64,000 nucleotides of DNA, from positions 735,755 to 799,754 of the forward strand of contig LNGK01000003.1 of NCBI GenBank assembly GCA_001510575.1. The letters run 5' to 3'. This document shows positions 44,239 through 57,532 of this stretch, one piece after another (the stretch's first letter is position 1; the number at the start of each line of letters is the position of its first letter). The position numbers were made by a program, and so were the translations under genes. The stretch is from Knoxdaviesia capensis. Taxonomy: Eukaryota; Ascomycota; Sordariomycetes; Microascales; Gondwanamycetaceae. The notes beneath the pieces are model-generated. The model saw only the letters and a list, made by a program, of their open reading frames with translations, did no database searches and had not been told where the DNA came from.

Positions 44239-47200
44239 GCGCTGGCGTAGGACACGCAGACCGACGTCCTCCGTTGTACCCCCCTACCTTTTCCCAGACG
44301 GCTTTTCTGCCTGCTTCCTGGTTCTGCTTCCCCGGTTTCTCTCGGCGCTTGTATTCTTATACCAGCCCGCTTTTCACCGTCTTCGGCTGTTTCCACGGAC
44401 CCGCCGTGTACCACCACCACCTCCTAGTTTGTTTTGTTCTTGTTCTTCTCCGCTGTATTTCTTCTAGACCGGGCTTGGCCCTGCTGTATGTATGTGTACC
44501 ATGGGTTCCTTTTCCTTTTATCCTGTAGACGCAAAGTTATCTGCCACTTTTCCATGTGCGTGTGTTTTGCAATGCTACGTTACCTGATTCATGAAGTCCC
44601 TCCGCGCGTCTGTCTGTGTGTGTTCTGCCCCGTCAGCCCCGGTGCCACCCGAACAACCGGATTTGCGCGCACGCCGTGTCGCCACCCTGGACGACCCACG
44701 CTCTGCACACTCCCCCCCCTCTTCTCTGTCACTTTCGATAGGATGGGATAGCTGTACGTGGGAGGGCAGTGGTTTCTTTGGGCGTGCCATGCACGATGGA
44801 TTGCGTCTGGCTTCGTGTGCTGAAACCCAGCGAGAGAGCCCTTTTGGCCCGATGTCACGGTGTGTGTGTGTGGGTGTGGGTGTGGGTGGACACACGCACA
44901 CACCCTCTCTCCGGCGGCCGTTTGACGCGGTTGGGCGCCCGGGTCGAGATCGGGTGGGCTCGTCTAGCGTGACGGCCTTGCATGCATGGCAGGATTGATG
45001 AGGAGGGGCCGGCTGGTTCAGAGCCGAGGATATGCCCTCCCAGGCGAGGCACATCTGGGTGGACGCGCGCAAGCGGGGTCGTCGTTGTGTCGGCCGGGCC
45101 CAAGGAAACGCTGCGTCTGGGTCTCCGGACGCCCTCTCCACGCCCCCCCTCCCTTATCTCCCTGATATGGCGGCCTTGCAGAGAGAGTGGTGCAATATAT
45201 GCACGGCAAGACGGCCGGTGGACCGCCCACGAACAGGCGGGCGGATCTGGGGCTGACTCCTGACTGGTGGCCGAGCCCCCGCGCTGGCACACAGCCGGAA
45301 GTGCTGAGACCGGATTCTGCGCGGTGTTTACTCGCCTTCGTGTTGGTGTGCACGGCCCACCGTGTGTTGTGTGCGTTCCGGAGAGAGAGCGCGGGTCTCA
45401 GCGCAGCAGCCGGCTACGGACGCCGAGTCGGAGCAAGCTGCACAGGTGCCCCCGCCAGCGAATGGCCCCGGAGATTTGCCCCGACGCACCGTGCGCGGAG
45501 ACAGGGTCCTTGGGGCGGACAGCCGGGTTGTCAGGCCAGAGTGGCTTAGGTCAATATCCAGCCTTTCATACCCGGGAATACTCCGGGGTATACAGCCGCT
45601 CCGGGCGCGGTGGGGGGACAGACCGCAAGCGGCCACCGCCTCCGAACGCGTGATGCTCTTTATCTTGTAACTCTCCCCGTTGCTGCTCTTTCCACATGGG
45701 CGGACGCCGAGGACACAGTTTATCCCACCACTCGGCACCATCGGCCGATATTCCTGCCCCAGGCCCCGGTGACTGCGGCGGTGGCCCCCCCCTGGGATGT
45801 CTCAAGACAGCAGATGCCTCCAGGTTGGAATCATCACGAGCTGCAGTGCCATGTGCTTGCGCTTCGACTGACGTTCTTCCCGTGCCACCCGGGAGCTCCG
45901 ACGCCTGAACCCGACACGACAGGCGGTATATTCTGTGTGTGGTGACAGGTGGCACGCCAAGTGGAATTCGCCCGGGCGCGCAACCCCGCCAGAGCCCAGT
46001 TGTCCGAAGGGGCCTCCCTCCCCTATCCCTACGTCCCAGGCTACTGCTACACCCCGAGAGCCTGGACCGGCGGGCTCAACACCTCCCCGCTATACGCTGA
46101 TGCTGACATGGGCTGCCCAACCCGCCCGTCTCACGTTGCATTGCTGTCACGTCCGGGTCTACGTGCATGGGGGGGTGTGTGCAGTGCATGCCTCCGACCA
46201 GCGGTCTGCGATGACGTCTGGCTGGACGCAGCAGCAGGTAATCTCCACGCGCTCTCTCTCTCTCTCTCAGAGTGCGTCTCCCGGCGTTTCTTGATATTGC
46301 CGTGGGTGGCCGGTGTGTGGGCAGAGGCTGGTACCGAAGTTTCCAGAGCTGGGAGGGGCTGCGCGATTGAGAGTCCCGATGACAGCAGGCGAAACTCTCC
46401 AGCTACCGCCAGACACCAAGCTTCCACAGCTGGGGACTCCCGCAGGTGGTCTGGCGCGGGGCATCGGCTGTTGAGATCGGTCGTATTAGCGTTAACCAAT
46501 GGAGGCAGGCTGTTAGGGCTTTTGGCTGGAGCTGGGTGGAGCATGCTTACATGCTCTGGTAAATATACATGTTCGCACCGGTGAAGTTGCACGGTTGGTA
46601 CAGCTAAGATCCTGTCCCGGGACAAGACCCTCCAAACAGCTGGTGCTCCGCACATCGGATGACTTGTCAACAGCAGCTGTTCCTTCGCTCCCGGATAGCC
46701 CTCTCCGGCTAGCACACCGACCGAGCTCGCCGAGACTCCGAACCTGCGGATCCCGCCCCAAGACAACCACCTGCTCCATGCAAGCATCGACCTGCGGCCT
46801 CGGGGCCCTGCAATGAGCACATTCGGCACATTCTCGATATCACACAGACTGGCTGCCCCCCTCCCTGGCGTCCCGGAGCCCAACAGACACGCCAAACAGA
46901 CACGCACGTATCTGCACTACTCGTGAGTGCGTGATTACCAACCGGCCTCAGCAATGAAGAGGGGGCAGCGAAAAAGGAGGGATTCGCGGAGGAATCCTTC
47001 CCACACGGCGAGCCTGGGAACCCGGGAATGGAATTGTCTGGGGGCCTTGGCAGTGCCTGGTCCTTGAGTCTGGTCAACGCTACCGGCCTGCCTGATCCAT
47101 CTGGGTTGGGGGACTTTCGCGAGGAGGTGTGGGGGGCGGAAGGTGTGTGTGTGTACGTGTGTCTTTGTCTGTGATACACGCACACCTCGCGGGATTAGGC

Positions 47201-47960
47201 AAGTTGGTTGGTCTTGCCAGCTACCTCCAGACACTGTCTCTGGCCTGCTGGTACATGGAGCTGCATGACACTCGTGCAGCAGAGCGCGGCCGACTAGCCC
47301 CGAGAGGGCATGGCGTCGCTGGAGACTGCCGGTGGCTTTTGTAGGACGACCGCTCCAGCTGTGCAGGCACCACCCACCAGCTTCTGCATACACAGCACTG
47401 CAGGCGGACACCCTCCGCTCGCCAGCGGGCGCTGCGAGCAATCCTTCCACGCCTGTGCGGGCACCCTCGCAGCCGGCCTTCCCACCCCCCTCGACCCTGC
47501 TAGTGATAGACGCGGTCTGCGGACTGCCCCCCCAATCAGGGAAGCCCAGAGCGGCCGAGAGACCCCGGCGGGCGCAGGGCCACACCCACCACCAGCCTGT
47601 GCAGTGTGCAGGCAGAGAGGGCCATGGCCAGGGGCAGTGGTTGGAGCTCGGGGGCCCGGCGCTGGCTTTCCCCATACGGAAGGTCCTCCGTGCTCCACCC
47701 CGTGTGGGCCTCCGGGCCTGCCACCACTGGGGATATGTCTGTTTTCGGCGCCGGTCCGAGGGCCTTCGTCCCCTGTTGGAGCCGGGCGGGCGTTAGCCAG
47801 AATCGACGGCCTCTGTCCGGCAGGGTGTGGCCCTAGTCAAGGGATATGTGTGATTGGGTGGTTTCTGTGTTGCTGCCCACAGGGTGTGTGCGTGTGTGCA
47901 GCTGTCTCGCTTTCCAGACTCCTGAGTCTGCTGGATTCAGCCCCGTCATGCCCACCGTAC

Positions 47961-47986
47961 CCCCCCTTCTTAACCAAAAAGGGGGG
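47961..47986. other. 8-bp C/G hairpin
   Basis: CCCCCCTT and AAGGGGGG are exact complements around a 10-base loop. Confidence 0.5.
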
Positions 47987-50350
47987 CGCCGGCCAAGGCT
48001 GACGGCACGCCGTGGTTCCCAGTGGCGAACCTGCCAACCCAACATTGACGAAGACACCCGATACCAGGCAACCCGCTTCCATACGATGACGACCGGTGTT
48101 CCATGGAAAACGGAGACGCACGAGCACGATCGACCGGTCTGTCCCCCGCCAGAGCCGGCCAGCACCGCAGAATCTGCACCACGTCTGACCCACGCCGAGT
48201 CGCAGAAGTCGCCCCAGCCGCACTGGCAGAGAGTGCCGGTGGCGTCTGCCCCCTTTGCCGAACGGATTCCGGCGCTTGGGCTCGGATCTGCGCGCATCCG
48301 GCGTGGGTTGTTGGTTGCATGCTGACTGGACGTCGCAGCCAGCCTTGTGTGGTTGGGGGTCCTTTGGCTTCCCTGCGTCTTCGTCTTCTCCCCATGGGAT
48401 GCCTGTCTCTGGAAGCGCGGGGAGGAGGAGCACATGACAAACCTTGTGGCCCGGTCGTATCCCTCCGGCGGATTACGCTTACGTGCACGAGAGAGACACG
48501 TAGGTGCCGACGATGGGAACGCAAATACTCGCCCAGAGGGACGAAAATAGCCTCCCCGGTGCCCCAGACCAGGAATAGCAGCCCTTTCCCACGCCCCGCA
48601 AGATCCCGGCTTCGACCACAGCAGCAGGAGGAAGTCGAGGGGTGCTGTTTTTGCTGCCTTCCGGATCTCCCGGACCCACTCCCACCCACCCCTCTCTGGA
48701 CTTTTCCCAACCCCTCCCCCGGCCAGACGCCCTACACGCCCTCCCCCCTTTGCATTTCGCACCCTTCTCCGGGGCCAAGATCCCCGGAGAGCAGGCCCGC
48801 GTCGACGTCGAAAAAAAAAAAAAAACATTCGTTGTGCTCTGAGGGGTGTGGGGATGGGCTTGCTGTTCACAAAGTTCCCGACAGAAGAGCGTTCATTTCC
48901 GCAGTGGAAGCAGAAAAAAGAACAGTGCATAACGTACCACCGGCAAGCAGCTTTCCTTTGGCGGAACCTTCAAGGTTGATCGCACGCTCAGGCATGAAAA
49001 TATGCCTGGGGGATGGAATCAAGCATTTTGTCAGTGTTGTTGCGATTCCAAGATACGTGGTGGGGAAAAAAGCCTGGGTGTAAGCTCTCAGAACGCCGTA
49101 GATCCAACATTTTCCCCAAACTTTTCCCCCGCAAGGCTTCGCCATTGAATACCTTAACCCTAACACCAGAATGCCGTGGAGAAAATCCCGGGAGATTCTC
49201 CGGCGTACGGCGAACGACCGGCGGCAGGATGGTTGGCGGAGTGGTGTGCTGCCCGGTGGCCAGAGGGATCGGCGATGCAGAGCACACACGAGTCACGGCC
49301 GGTACACACAAGATGGGGGATGGACGCCGATTCTCTGACTCGGCTTGTCGCACAACGCGCTGCCGTGGACTCTCCTCAAGCTGGTGGCCGAAAAGCCCCC
49401 CCAGTCTCCGCCCACACGCCGACCCGACCTGTTCACTCGCCGGCTTGGGACTGGCTGGCGAGAGGGCGTGCATCCACGCCCCGGGTTGAGGGGAGACCTG
49501 CAGAGGCAACGAGTGTGCTCGGTCCTCTCGGCCAATGGGGAGCCGGGGAGAGCGGCCGTCGGGGAGGGGCAGCAACGCCGCGTGCAGCGTGCAGCAGCAG
49601 AGAACCGGTCTGGGGCACGCACATCGCATGCGGCGTGGTTGCTGGCCAGCGGAATATGCGCCGAAGCTGCGCTCTGCGCCGGCGCGCAGGGCCGCGGATG
49701 CATTCCGCTCGGCCGTCAAGCCTCAGTCGGCTGAGGGGCTGGTGGTCGCCGGCATACACGCGGCACAACCCACACAGACACACACCGTGATACAGACGCA
49801 CACGCAGGGCACGCCATTTGCCGTTGCAGTCACGCCCTCACCCATGTAAGACCCGGCCCCCCCGAACGAGATGGTGCTGGTGGACAACACGAAGCCCAAC
49901 GGCGCGCCGAGTGGTCTGCTCGGCGAGAATAGGAAGACACGCCCGGCGACCATCGGCGACCTGCACGGCCAAGACACCGCGAGGTCCCCGGCGCCCACCC
50001 CCCCACACACACGCACGCAGCCCATGCCATGGTCGCCGTTCACAGAAACCCAGCTGCCCCTCCCCCGGCGACGAGGCTGGCGCGGGGAATCCTTCGACAG
50101 TGGGCGGGGACATGTCGGCCGGCCGGCGTCCGCGATGATCGCGAGACCGGAAAAGAAAAGAAGAAAAAAATAGGAGAGTCCTCAGGAATCACGGAACTGT
50201 CCATTATCAGTCCCTCGGTTTCCCCGTGGACACTTTCTTTCGGTGTTGGCATCGCCAGATTCTCTCCCGGCGGGCGTGTTTGCCCGTTTGCTGTTGAGGG
50301 TTCTAGCTTCGGCGACTGAAAAAGAACGTGAGCACGGTTTCACTCGCCAG

Positions 50351-50404
50351 ACCCTAAGGCCCAGGGTTTATCTCGTGTCAAACCCTAAGCGTAGGGTTTA
50401 TCTC
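50351..50404. repeat. Telomere-like words with hairpin
   Basis: ACCCTAAG, then AGGGTTTATCTC twice (50363-50374 and 50393-50404). AAACCCTA (50380-50387) and TAGGGTTT (50392-50399) form an exact 8-bp stem with a 4-base loop. Confidence 0.6.
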
Positions 50405-51362
50405 CCGCCAACCCCGGAGGCCACACACGGCGAAGCCGACCCGCACACGGCAAGGTCCATTTTAAGCTTAAAAACAAGGCCCACGTCCAGAGTGCGTTGC
50501 GTTTGCCGGCTTGATTGCCCTTTCGGGATTCGTTTCCTCGCTTGTGCATTCTCTGCGCTTTGTCTTCATGGCCGCAAAAGAACGGAAACCTCGGTGCGGC
50601 CATGGGCGTCGAATCCGCCCGTTCGCTCGCTCGTGCATAGACTGATAAAACAGCTCGGGAAACAAAATGAGAAGTCTCACGGAGGGCAGAGAACCCAGAG
50701 ATGCTCCGGAGGAAAAACTCCCTGCGAATCGGGCGGAAGAGGCCCACACATCCCCACGCCCCCCGGCCATCGGATGATCGGATGAGGGTGCGTGACGTCG
50801 GCACGAAAGATCATGACCAGGAAATATAACCAGGCGGCCGCCAAGCGCAACCGAAAGCGAGCACGACACATCCGCCAGGATTCTCGTCCTCCGCGTTTGC
50901 CGCGCGGTTCTTCTGGCCCTTTGTCGTCGCTGCGCCGCTCGGGTGTCCGGGTGGTGTTTTCTGTGGAAGACGGCAGAACGTTGCATCCTTCGGTGGGGGG
51001 TGGCCGGCGACGCCTGGTGGGTGTCGATTCAGGCACTTTTGTGTGTGTTCGGGGATCCTTTCACCTCGCGGACCACCGGAGCAAAAGCCGACGTGCAGCG
51101 GCTGGGGGTAAGTTTTGGTTTCTTTTTTTTTTCTTCTTTTTCACGATCTTTCGTCTCGTTCGCCACCGCGCATGGTGTTCGGCCAGAACCAGACAACACG
51201 CGCCGCCGCTCTCTGTCTCCCTCTGTGCGTTCCGGTTCTACGCTTGCCTCGCACTGTTGATTGGGTGCGTTTCGGCCGAAGAGAGCCTGGTTGGTCCCCC
51301 GCCCGCGTCGATGCGCTTACACACATGGCGTTTGGCGCACGGTAAGCGAGAACGAGTGCACG

Positions 51363-51419
51363 CTCACACTCACACTCACACTCACACTCACTCTTACTCT
51401 CACACTGACACTCACACAC
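51363..51419 (+). repeat. (CTCACA)n-type repeat
   Basis: Imperfect tandem CTCACA units over about 57 bases, with CTCTTA-type variants in the middle. Confidence 0.9.
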
Positions 51420-52710
51420 GCCCCCCCTCTCTCCCACCACCCTCGCAACCCAGCCTCAGGATGCGCTGTTCAGAATACGGTTCAGTGCATCGTACGTCTT
51501 TTCCTTTGTGTTCTGCTCTTTCCGGATGCGCCCTTCTCCCTACGCGGCTATTTATATCTCCCCAACCCCCAACCGCAGCCATGGTCGCAGCTGGAGCGAG
51601 AGCACTCCCCGACGGCCACACACACGCTGGCCGGGACGGTAATCAGGTGTAATCAGAGTCCCATGCATCGAGCACGAGCGCTCGGCGGCGGCTGGGGAGG
51701 ACTTTTGCTCGATTGGCGTGAACAGCGGAACGAAGACCCTCTGGTCCGGGCCATCCAGAAGGCCCGATGCGGGCAGCCCCGACGCAGAGAGAGAGTGTGT
51801 GGGGGGGAGAAGGGCCATGGCACGCAGCAGCGGTGCAGCAGCGTCGGATGATGGCCGACACTCCTTGGCCAGCCTGTTCCCCAGCCGTCCGCTGTCTGTC
51901 GCTGGCTGCCCGCCCGCCGGTGCCGTATCCGTTCGCTGTAGGGCGCAGGTGTGCTGCGCGGGGGTTGTGGAGTTGGGCGTGTACGACACTCGACCGGGGT
52001 CCTTGGCCTCGGCCACTATCTCGAAGTTGGGAAACATGCACCGACAAATGTGCGGGCGGTGAGGGTGTGGCGAACACTTGCCCGTTGCACTGGCGCCTGC
52101 ACCGTCATCGGCGAACTCTAGGTGGAATCATGTCCCCCCCGACCTGACCGATGCGCACCCACACAGGGGGCAGTATCGGTGGGTCGCGGCCAACGTGTGC
52201 GTTATCTGGCAACGGTGTGTGCTTGTGTGTGTTCTCGAATGTTCCTCATCCGGCTGCTGGCTGACAGCCGTGTGGTCGTGACATTGCCTACACATCGCCC
52301 CCCTCGCGAAACCGCAGGGCCCCCACTGTAGGTCCTGGCTGGACAACTGAGGGAGAGCCCCGGAGCTGTAATCTCAGGTGTAATCTAAGCCGCACGATAC
52401 AAGCTGTCCCAGGAGTATGCCTTCAGAATCCGGAATGTCGCTATCGCCCCCCGAGAGTGTGTCGGATGAACATGAACTGCCCGCCTCTAGAAGTCACTCG
52501 CGACGGGCCCTGGCTGCGGTGGGCGGTGGGACGAGGTTCGGCGTCCCGGTACGTCTGTATTCCGGGACTCGCTGTCTTGCACGCCCTTGGATCTGTAGGG
52601 CGTGATAGATCTAACGAGGCAAAAAAAAAAAAAGACAACCACATATTTCATGGTTATCTTCTTGCGAGCGGCGAGACCACCGCCCTGCACTACGCCCCGC
52701 CCCGGGTGCG

Positions 52711-52734
52711 CCACCAGCTCGGGCCAGCTGGTGG
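52711..52734. other. Perfect 9-bp hairpin
   Basis: CCACCAGCT and AGCTGGTGG are exact complements around a 6-base loop. Confidence 0.5.
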
Positions 52735-55700
52735 TAAAGCCTTTCTTGTTTTCTCATCATCCCGAGGCACCGATCAGGTCCCCGAGCGGGGCGCCCAAGA
52801 GAAAACATCATGACCTTTTATTCTTTCTCGAGCTTCTGCAAGGTCCAGTGTGCGTGCATCCATCCGGGAGCTGGGTGGGCGAGCCCCCACGCACTCGGGA
52901 GCTGCAGAACAAGGACCAGACGCAAGCGGGGAAAAAAGGCCGATTGAATGGCTAACAATGAGTAATTCTTCACACAAACACACCGGAGAGTCTTCCCGTC
53001 CGTGGCTGGTAGAGGAAACTTTCCGCGGTGGTTTTGAGGGCGCGGGATAGTTGGGGGGGGAGGGCGGTCTGGAAAATCTCGCTCGAAGCCGATGTCTGAA
53101 AGTTCATGGTTTCCGCAAGCCTTGTGTACCAGAAAATAAAATAAAGATAAAAATAAGAAAACCCCCCAAATGACGAATGGCGCACTTTTGACTGGTGGCC
53201 GTGGCCCTCTCGGATAAGCGGGCTGCGGGTCTGCACCGCTCCTCGGCGTGCAGAACCGCGAGTCTTCTCCGATCGCCCTGCTCGCGACTGTGCCGGCCGG
53301 CCGGCCACGTTGGAGAATGCCGTCAAGCGCGTGTGTCCAGTCTCCACAAGCGCGACCACCAGTCTTGCGTGCTGGCCGTCATCGCCTGACTCGCCCCGAA
53401 GCCAAGCCGCATCTTTGTATCTTTATTTTTATTTTCTGGTGTTATCTTTTGCGGCTGATCGACAAGCACATGGAACACGGCTGGCAGGCAACGAACCGTG
53501 GCATGGCGCAGGACCGGCCGTTCCGCCACTCGAAAGAGATAACAAGCAAAGTCACGAAGGGTCTGTATTTAGGTTTATTAGTCTACTACATCCCGGACCC
53601 GGAGTACTACAAGCCGTACTCCGGTTGAAGCCACACCCGAGCTTGATGTGGTTCTAAGTGTGCGTACAGGGCCAGTCAGCGGCTCCCATTTATCGGAGGA
53701 TTTCGACACAAGTATCTCTATCCCGGACAATGAAGCCAGGCAGACGAAAAGTCACAGAGGAGAAACTGGCCCGGAAGGTGTCTCCCGTAACACGGCGTTA
53801 CGAAGGGGATCGATCACGTACGGTGCAATACCGCTGGATGCCCGATAGTGGTCGGGAACCCGTGAATGGGACCGTGTGTCTCCATTCTATTCTGAGCATA
53901 GATCTTCGTGGTAGTATATACTGTAAAGTACATACTCCTTTAAGCAAGATATGTAAATACAATAGATACTCATGGTTTCTCGGTGCCATTATTTCGCGGG
54001 CTTCAGAGAGGCCCTGTGCCGATCCCGGGCATGCCGGAACGGCTTGGCGGGTGCGCTGCAGCCAAAGCTGCCTGTGTGGAGAGTCCACCCGCCACCTCCT
54101 CGGTCTGCCCCGACAGTGGTGAAGTTCACACGGCCGTCATCAGCCGGATTTGCTGTTCGAGGAGCGTCCGCCGCTAGGGGTCGTCGGAACCGCGCCCATG
54201 TCGATGGGCCCATCGTTCCACAGACTGTCCACACAGGTTATGGCTGCGGACGAGTGATCGGAGCGCTCAGGACAGCCCTACTGGGCGTCCGTGGCGGCCT
54301 TACCGGAGGTGGCTCCGTGGGACTCATCGTTCTCGAGATTTCCCGTGGATGGTTTGAAGTAGATATGGTAGCGGGGGAATTATACGAGAGAGAGTAAATG
54401 CCGCCACGACGGTTCATGGAACACCGGAGTCGGCATCACCGTCGTGCCATCCACCACTCACGGGTAAGTACATGCAGTGTTTGCAGCTAACAGTACACAC
54501 ACATAGTGTACAATCTCCAGGCCATTCAGTCAAAATCGGCACACCACAGCAACCCGACCACCTGGCGCAAACCCACCCTCCTCAACATGGCAGACCAGAA
54601 AGCTCCACGAGGCGAAAGCCGGCGGCCGCGTGTGCCGCCGCTCGGAACAAGCACTCGGGACATCGACTCGATGTCTCTCTCCCGCAGTCCTCATCCGATG
54701 CGCGCCATCCAGCAGGCACGGAACCGGCAAATCGTCGCCGAGCTGTGCGCGGTTTCTGCCCCGTCCAACCTTTCCACCACCACTCACACCCACCGCCCCG
54801 AGCACGCACCACATTCCTGCGAGATGCGCATGCCTCCCAGTGGCAAAAGCCCGCCGCGAGAATATCAGAGACTCCGGGCCTACGCCCCCTGCAAGGCTGG
54901 GCCGGGATGACTCCTGCACCTGTGGCCGGCCCTAACCTCAATCCCGGGAATCTCGCTCTTATTCCCATTAGAGTGTCGAGGGGCCACCGAAAAACAATAA
55001 TACAAGCTTTTATTTAAGAATTAGGCCCGGTGCTGGCCCGGATGACGTCGATGGCAAAACCGGCGGCGAGATTAGAGTATTTCCTAGGACCAGAATAAAT
55101 GGGGAGACACGGAGTGGGGGGGTGCGTCTTTAGCTAAGTGGCCGAATGAAAGAAATGAGGCGATAAGGAAGACAACAAACCGCCAGAAGTCCAGGAGCGC
55201 TGGAAGACACAGGAATCAGAATAGCAAAGACGCCCCAGAACAAAACGAAGTGCAAACGACCACACCGCTCCGGGCCGGGCTCTCGGAGACGCTGGCGGTG
55301 CACACCACAGATGCCACCGCCCCGGTCCGAGCTTGGCACGGCCGGGCCCCGGATATAAGGCCGGCCGTAGCCACAGGCTGCATGAGGGCACCTCTACGGG
55401 GGCGCCCCCCTCACACACACAAACACATACCGAGCACGCCCGTCCGGCCAGCTGAAACAAGCACCGAGACAGCCAGAGCCCCAGAACCGAGCCGCGGGTG
55501 GTGTGTGTGGGCGGACGCTGGGCCTTATCCCCGAAGAACAGTCATCAAGCCGCCTGTAACATGGCAACCCCTGAGCACCTCGGACATCCAGCCAGATATA
55601 CGCCACCGCCAGCCACACCGCATCTCCAAACACGCTGGGAGGCAGGACGTGTGTGATGCGGCAATTCCCCGGGAGCCAGGACACCGTGTATGCTAGACCT

Positions 55701-55862
55701 GCCGGCTGCCTCCGTTTCCAGCACTGTCCACGTCGAGCATGGTCGATGTTGGCAACGTGCGTGTGTGTGTGTGTGCCAGTCTCCTCGCCATATCCGGATC
55801 AGCCTTCTTCGGATGTCCAGCTTGCGTCCCCCGCTGCGAGGGCCAGACCAAGCTGGGGGCGG

Positions 55863-55880
55863 TATACTGTACTGTACATG
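55863..55880. repeat. TACTGTACTGTACATG word
   Basis: Overlapping TACTGTAC words. Related copies are at 59721-59731, 60493-60510 and 61062-61076. Confidence 0.55.
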
Positions 55881-56190
55881 TGCGTGAGTGCTGGTGGCCG
55901 TGGCCGTGGTCCCCGGGACTTCTGGAGGTCCAGATACAGAGAGCGTGACCGCGGAGGAATCAGGCAGTGTGGTCTGCCTCTCGTGGGTGTCATCGGCCTT
56001 GGAGATATTTGCCTTTTTTTCTTCTTTTTTTTTCCCCTTCTTTTTTCTTTTTTATCTGGCTCGCTGAAGACACACTCTGCACGCGCACCACAGAATACCA
56101 CCCTGATCTCAACTTTCACTCGCCCTCCCGCCCATGCACGCCGTGCACCCTCGTAGGCCTCCGGTTTCCCTATACGTGGCCCGAGCGACA

Positions 56191-56280
56191 CCTAACCTAA
56201 CCGGTCGTTCAAAGTAAAAGTAAAATAAAATTAAAATTAAAATTAAAGTTAAAAAAATAAAAGAAACCAAACCTAACCCC
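56191..56280. repeat. AT-rich island between telomere-like words
   Basis: CCTAACCTAACC (56191-56202), then about 60 bases of degenerate TAAAAT/ATTAAA units (56211-56271), then CCTAACCCC (56272-56280). The surrounding sequence is much richer in GC. Confidence 0.6.
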
Positions 56281-56746
56281 CAAAAAGTGCAGATGCGTCT
56301 TCGACCGCCCCCGTCTCCAACTATCATGCCCGCCTCCGTCAATATGTCGTCAGCCCGCCCAACCTGGGGCCACCTGTGGTTCTGCGTGCTGCACCTAGGG
56401 TCATCAGGACGGCCAGCGGCCACACCACCGCGGAAACGCGCAAAGGCCACAGCATCGCCGGGGGTGTCGTTGGAGCTTGGGCGGTATGGTCGATGTCCAT
56501 GTGTTATGTATCCGGCCAGGCTCGGGGGTCCACAAGCCGGAGCAAGAAACACGCGCGAATGCCAATGCACGATGAATTAAACCAGTGCCCGCAAAACAGC
56601 TGGACTACCACGCTCGCTGTCCCGGGCGCTCGCCCCCCCGCTCTTATCTCTCTTCCCACCACCCAGACCCCGTTGGACGTTGATTTGTCTTCCTCGTGTC
56701 GGTGTCTTCCACCACTTGCTCCGGATCCGCAGATACCACGCTGCAT

Positions 56747-56747
<1 letters not shown>

Positions 56748-56793
<46 letters not shown>
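56748..56793. repeat. (CA)n microsatellite
   Basis: About 23 uninterrupted CA units. Confidence 0.95.
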
Positions 56794-56794
<1 letters not shown>

Positions 56795-57515
56795 CTCCGT
56801 GTTGTTGGTTGTCCGTCTGTCTCCCGAGTCGGTCGCTTTAACCTTTGGATCAAGAATCCGCGATCAACGCACCAAGCTTTCTTTAGCGGAGTTGGAAGGT
56901 TTGCCGTGTCCGGTTGCCTCCGAGCGCGCGCACCGTCTAAAAGAGATGTGTGCTTGATGCGAAGTTACGAATTGTAGCCTCTCAGCTGAGACTATCTGTT
57001 TGAGAGCTCTCTGGGATCGGGGAATCGGCAGAAGAGTGGAATTAGAGAGGTTTTTCTTCTTCTTTTTTTTTTCCACGTCTTGCAGTCGGTCGCTGTAGTT
57101 GTCTCATTGTTAGGGCTGGGCTAGGATGTAACTCTAGCATGTATCCTGGATGGTTTCGGTCGGTTAGACCTATCGATCTGTACGCATCCACCGTCCTCAC
57201 AACCACGACAACACGACGTTCCAGGAAACCCGACCCTGTGTATCCTGCGTAAGTGTCTGAACACTCCGGCCGGCCCTCTAAACGATTCTCTGACTACGCA
57301 TCTCTGTGCCCGGTGGTGGGGTCACCGCATCGCCGACGTGAATCGCACCAGACAAGACCAGAAAAACACGCTCCTCGGGAACCCCAGAGGGAAGCGCAAG
57401 TGAACGGAACGGACGACGGGGGCCATCCGTCCTGCGGCACTTGTTTCCGTCCCCGCTCCCAGTCGGGTGAACACCTCCACGACGAATCGACGGCGTCTAC
57501 ACCGCGCCAGGTTTG

Positions 57516-57532
57516 CCTAGGGTTAGGGTTCC
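57516..57532 (+). repeat. Telomere-like TTAGGG word
   Basis: CCTAGGGTTAGGGTTCC contains two exact tandem TAGGGT units. Confidence 0.55.

Larger units (their letters stand above)
44239..53000. other. Gene-free region, first part
   Basis: T/C-rich sequence to about 44.5 kb is the likely synthetase 3' UTR. Beyond it I recognise no protein, RNA gene or transposon. The sequence is not AT-rich and gives many overlapping open frames on both strands without domains. Notable are hairpins at 47.97, 50.39 and 52.72 kb, telomere-like words at 49.15 and 50.35-50.40 kb and a CTCACA repeat at 51.36 kb. Confidence 0.5.

Noticed and set aside
47833..48930. Minus-strand open frame of 365 codons in the gene-free region
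   Set aside because: No domain, odd composition, and long frames overlap it on the other strand; typical chance frame in GC-rich DNA.
50813..51652. Basic open frame starting MTRKYNQAAAKRNRKRAR
   Set aside because: It runs into a T-tract giving poly-Phe and then into the CTCACA repeat; no splice model rescued it.
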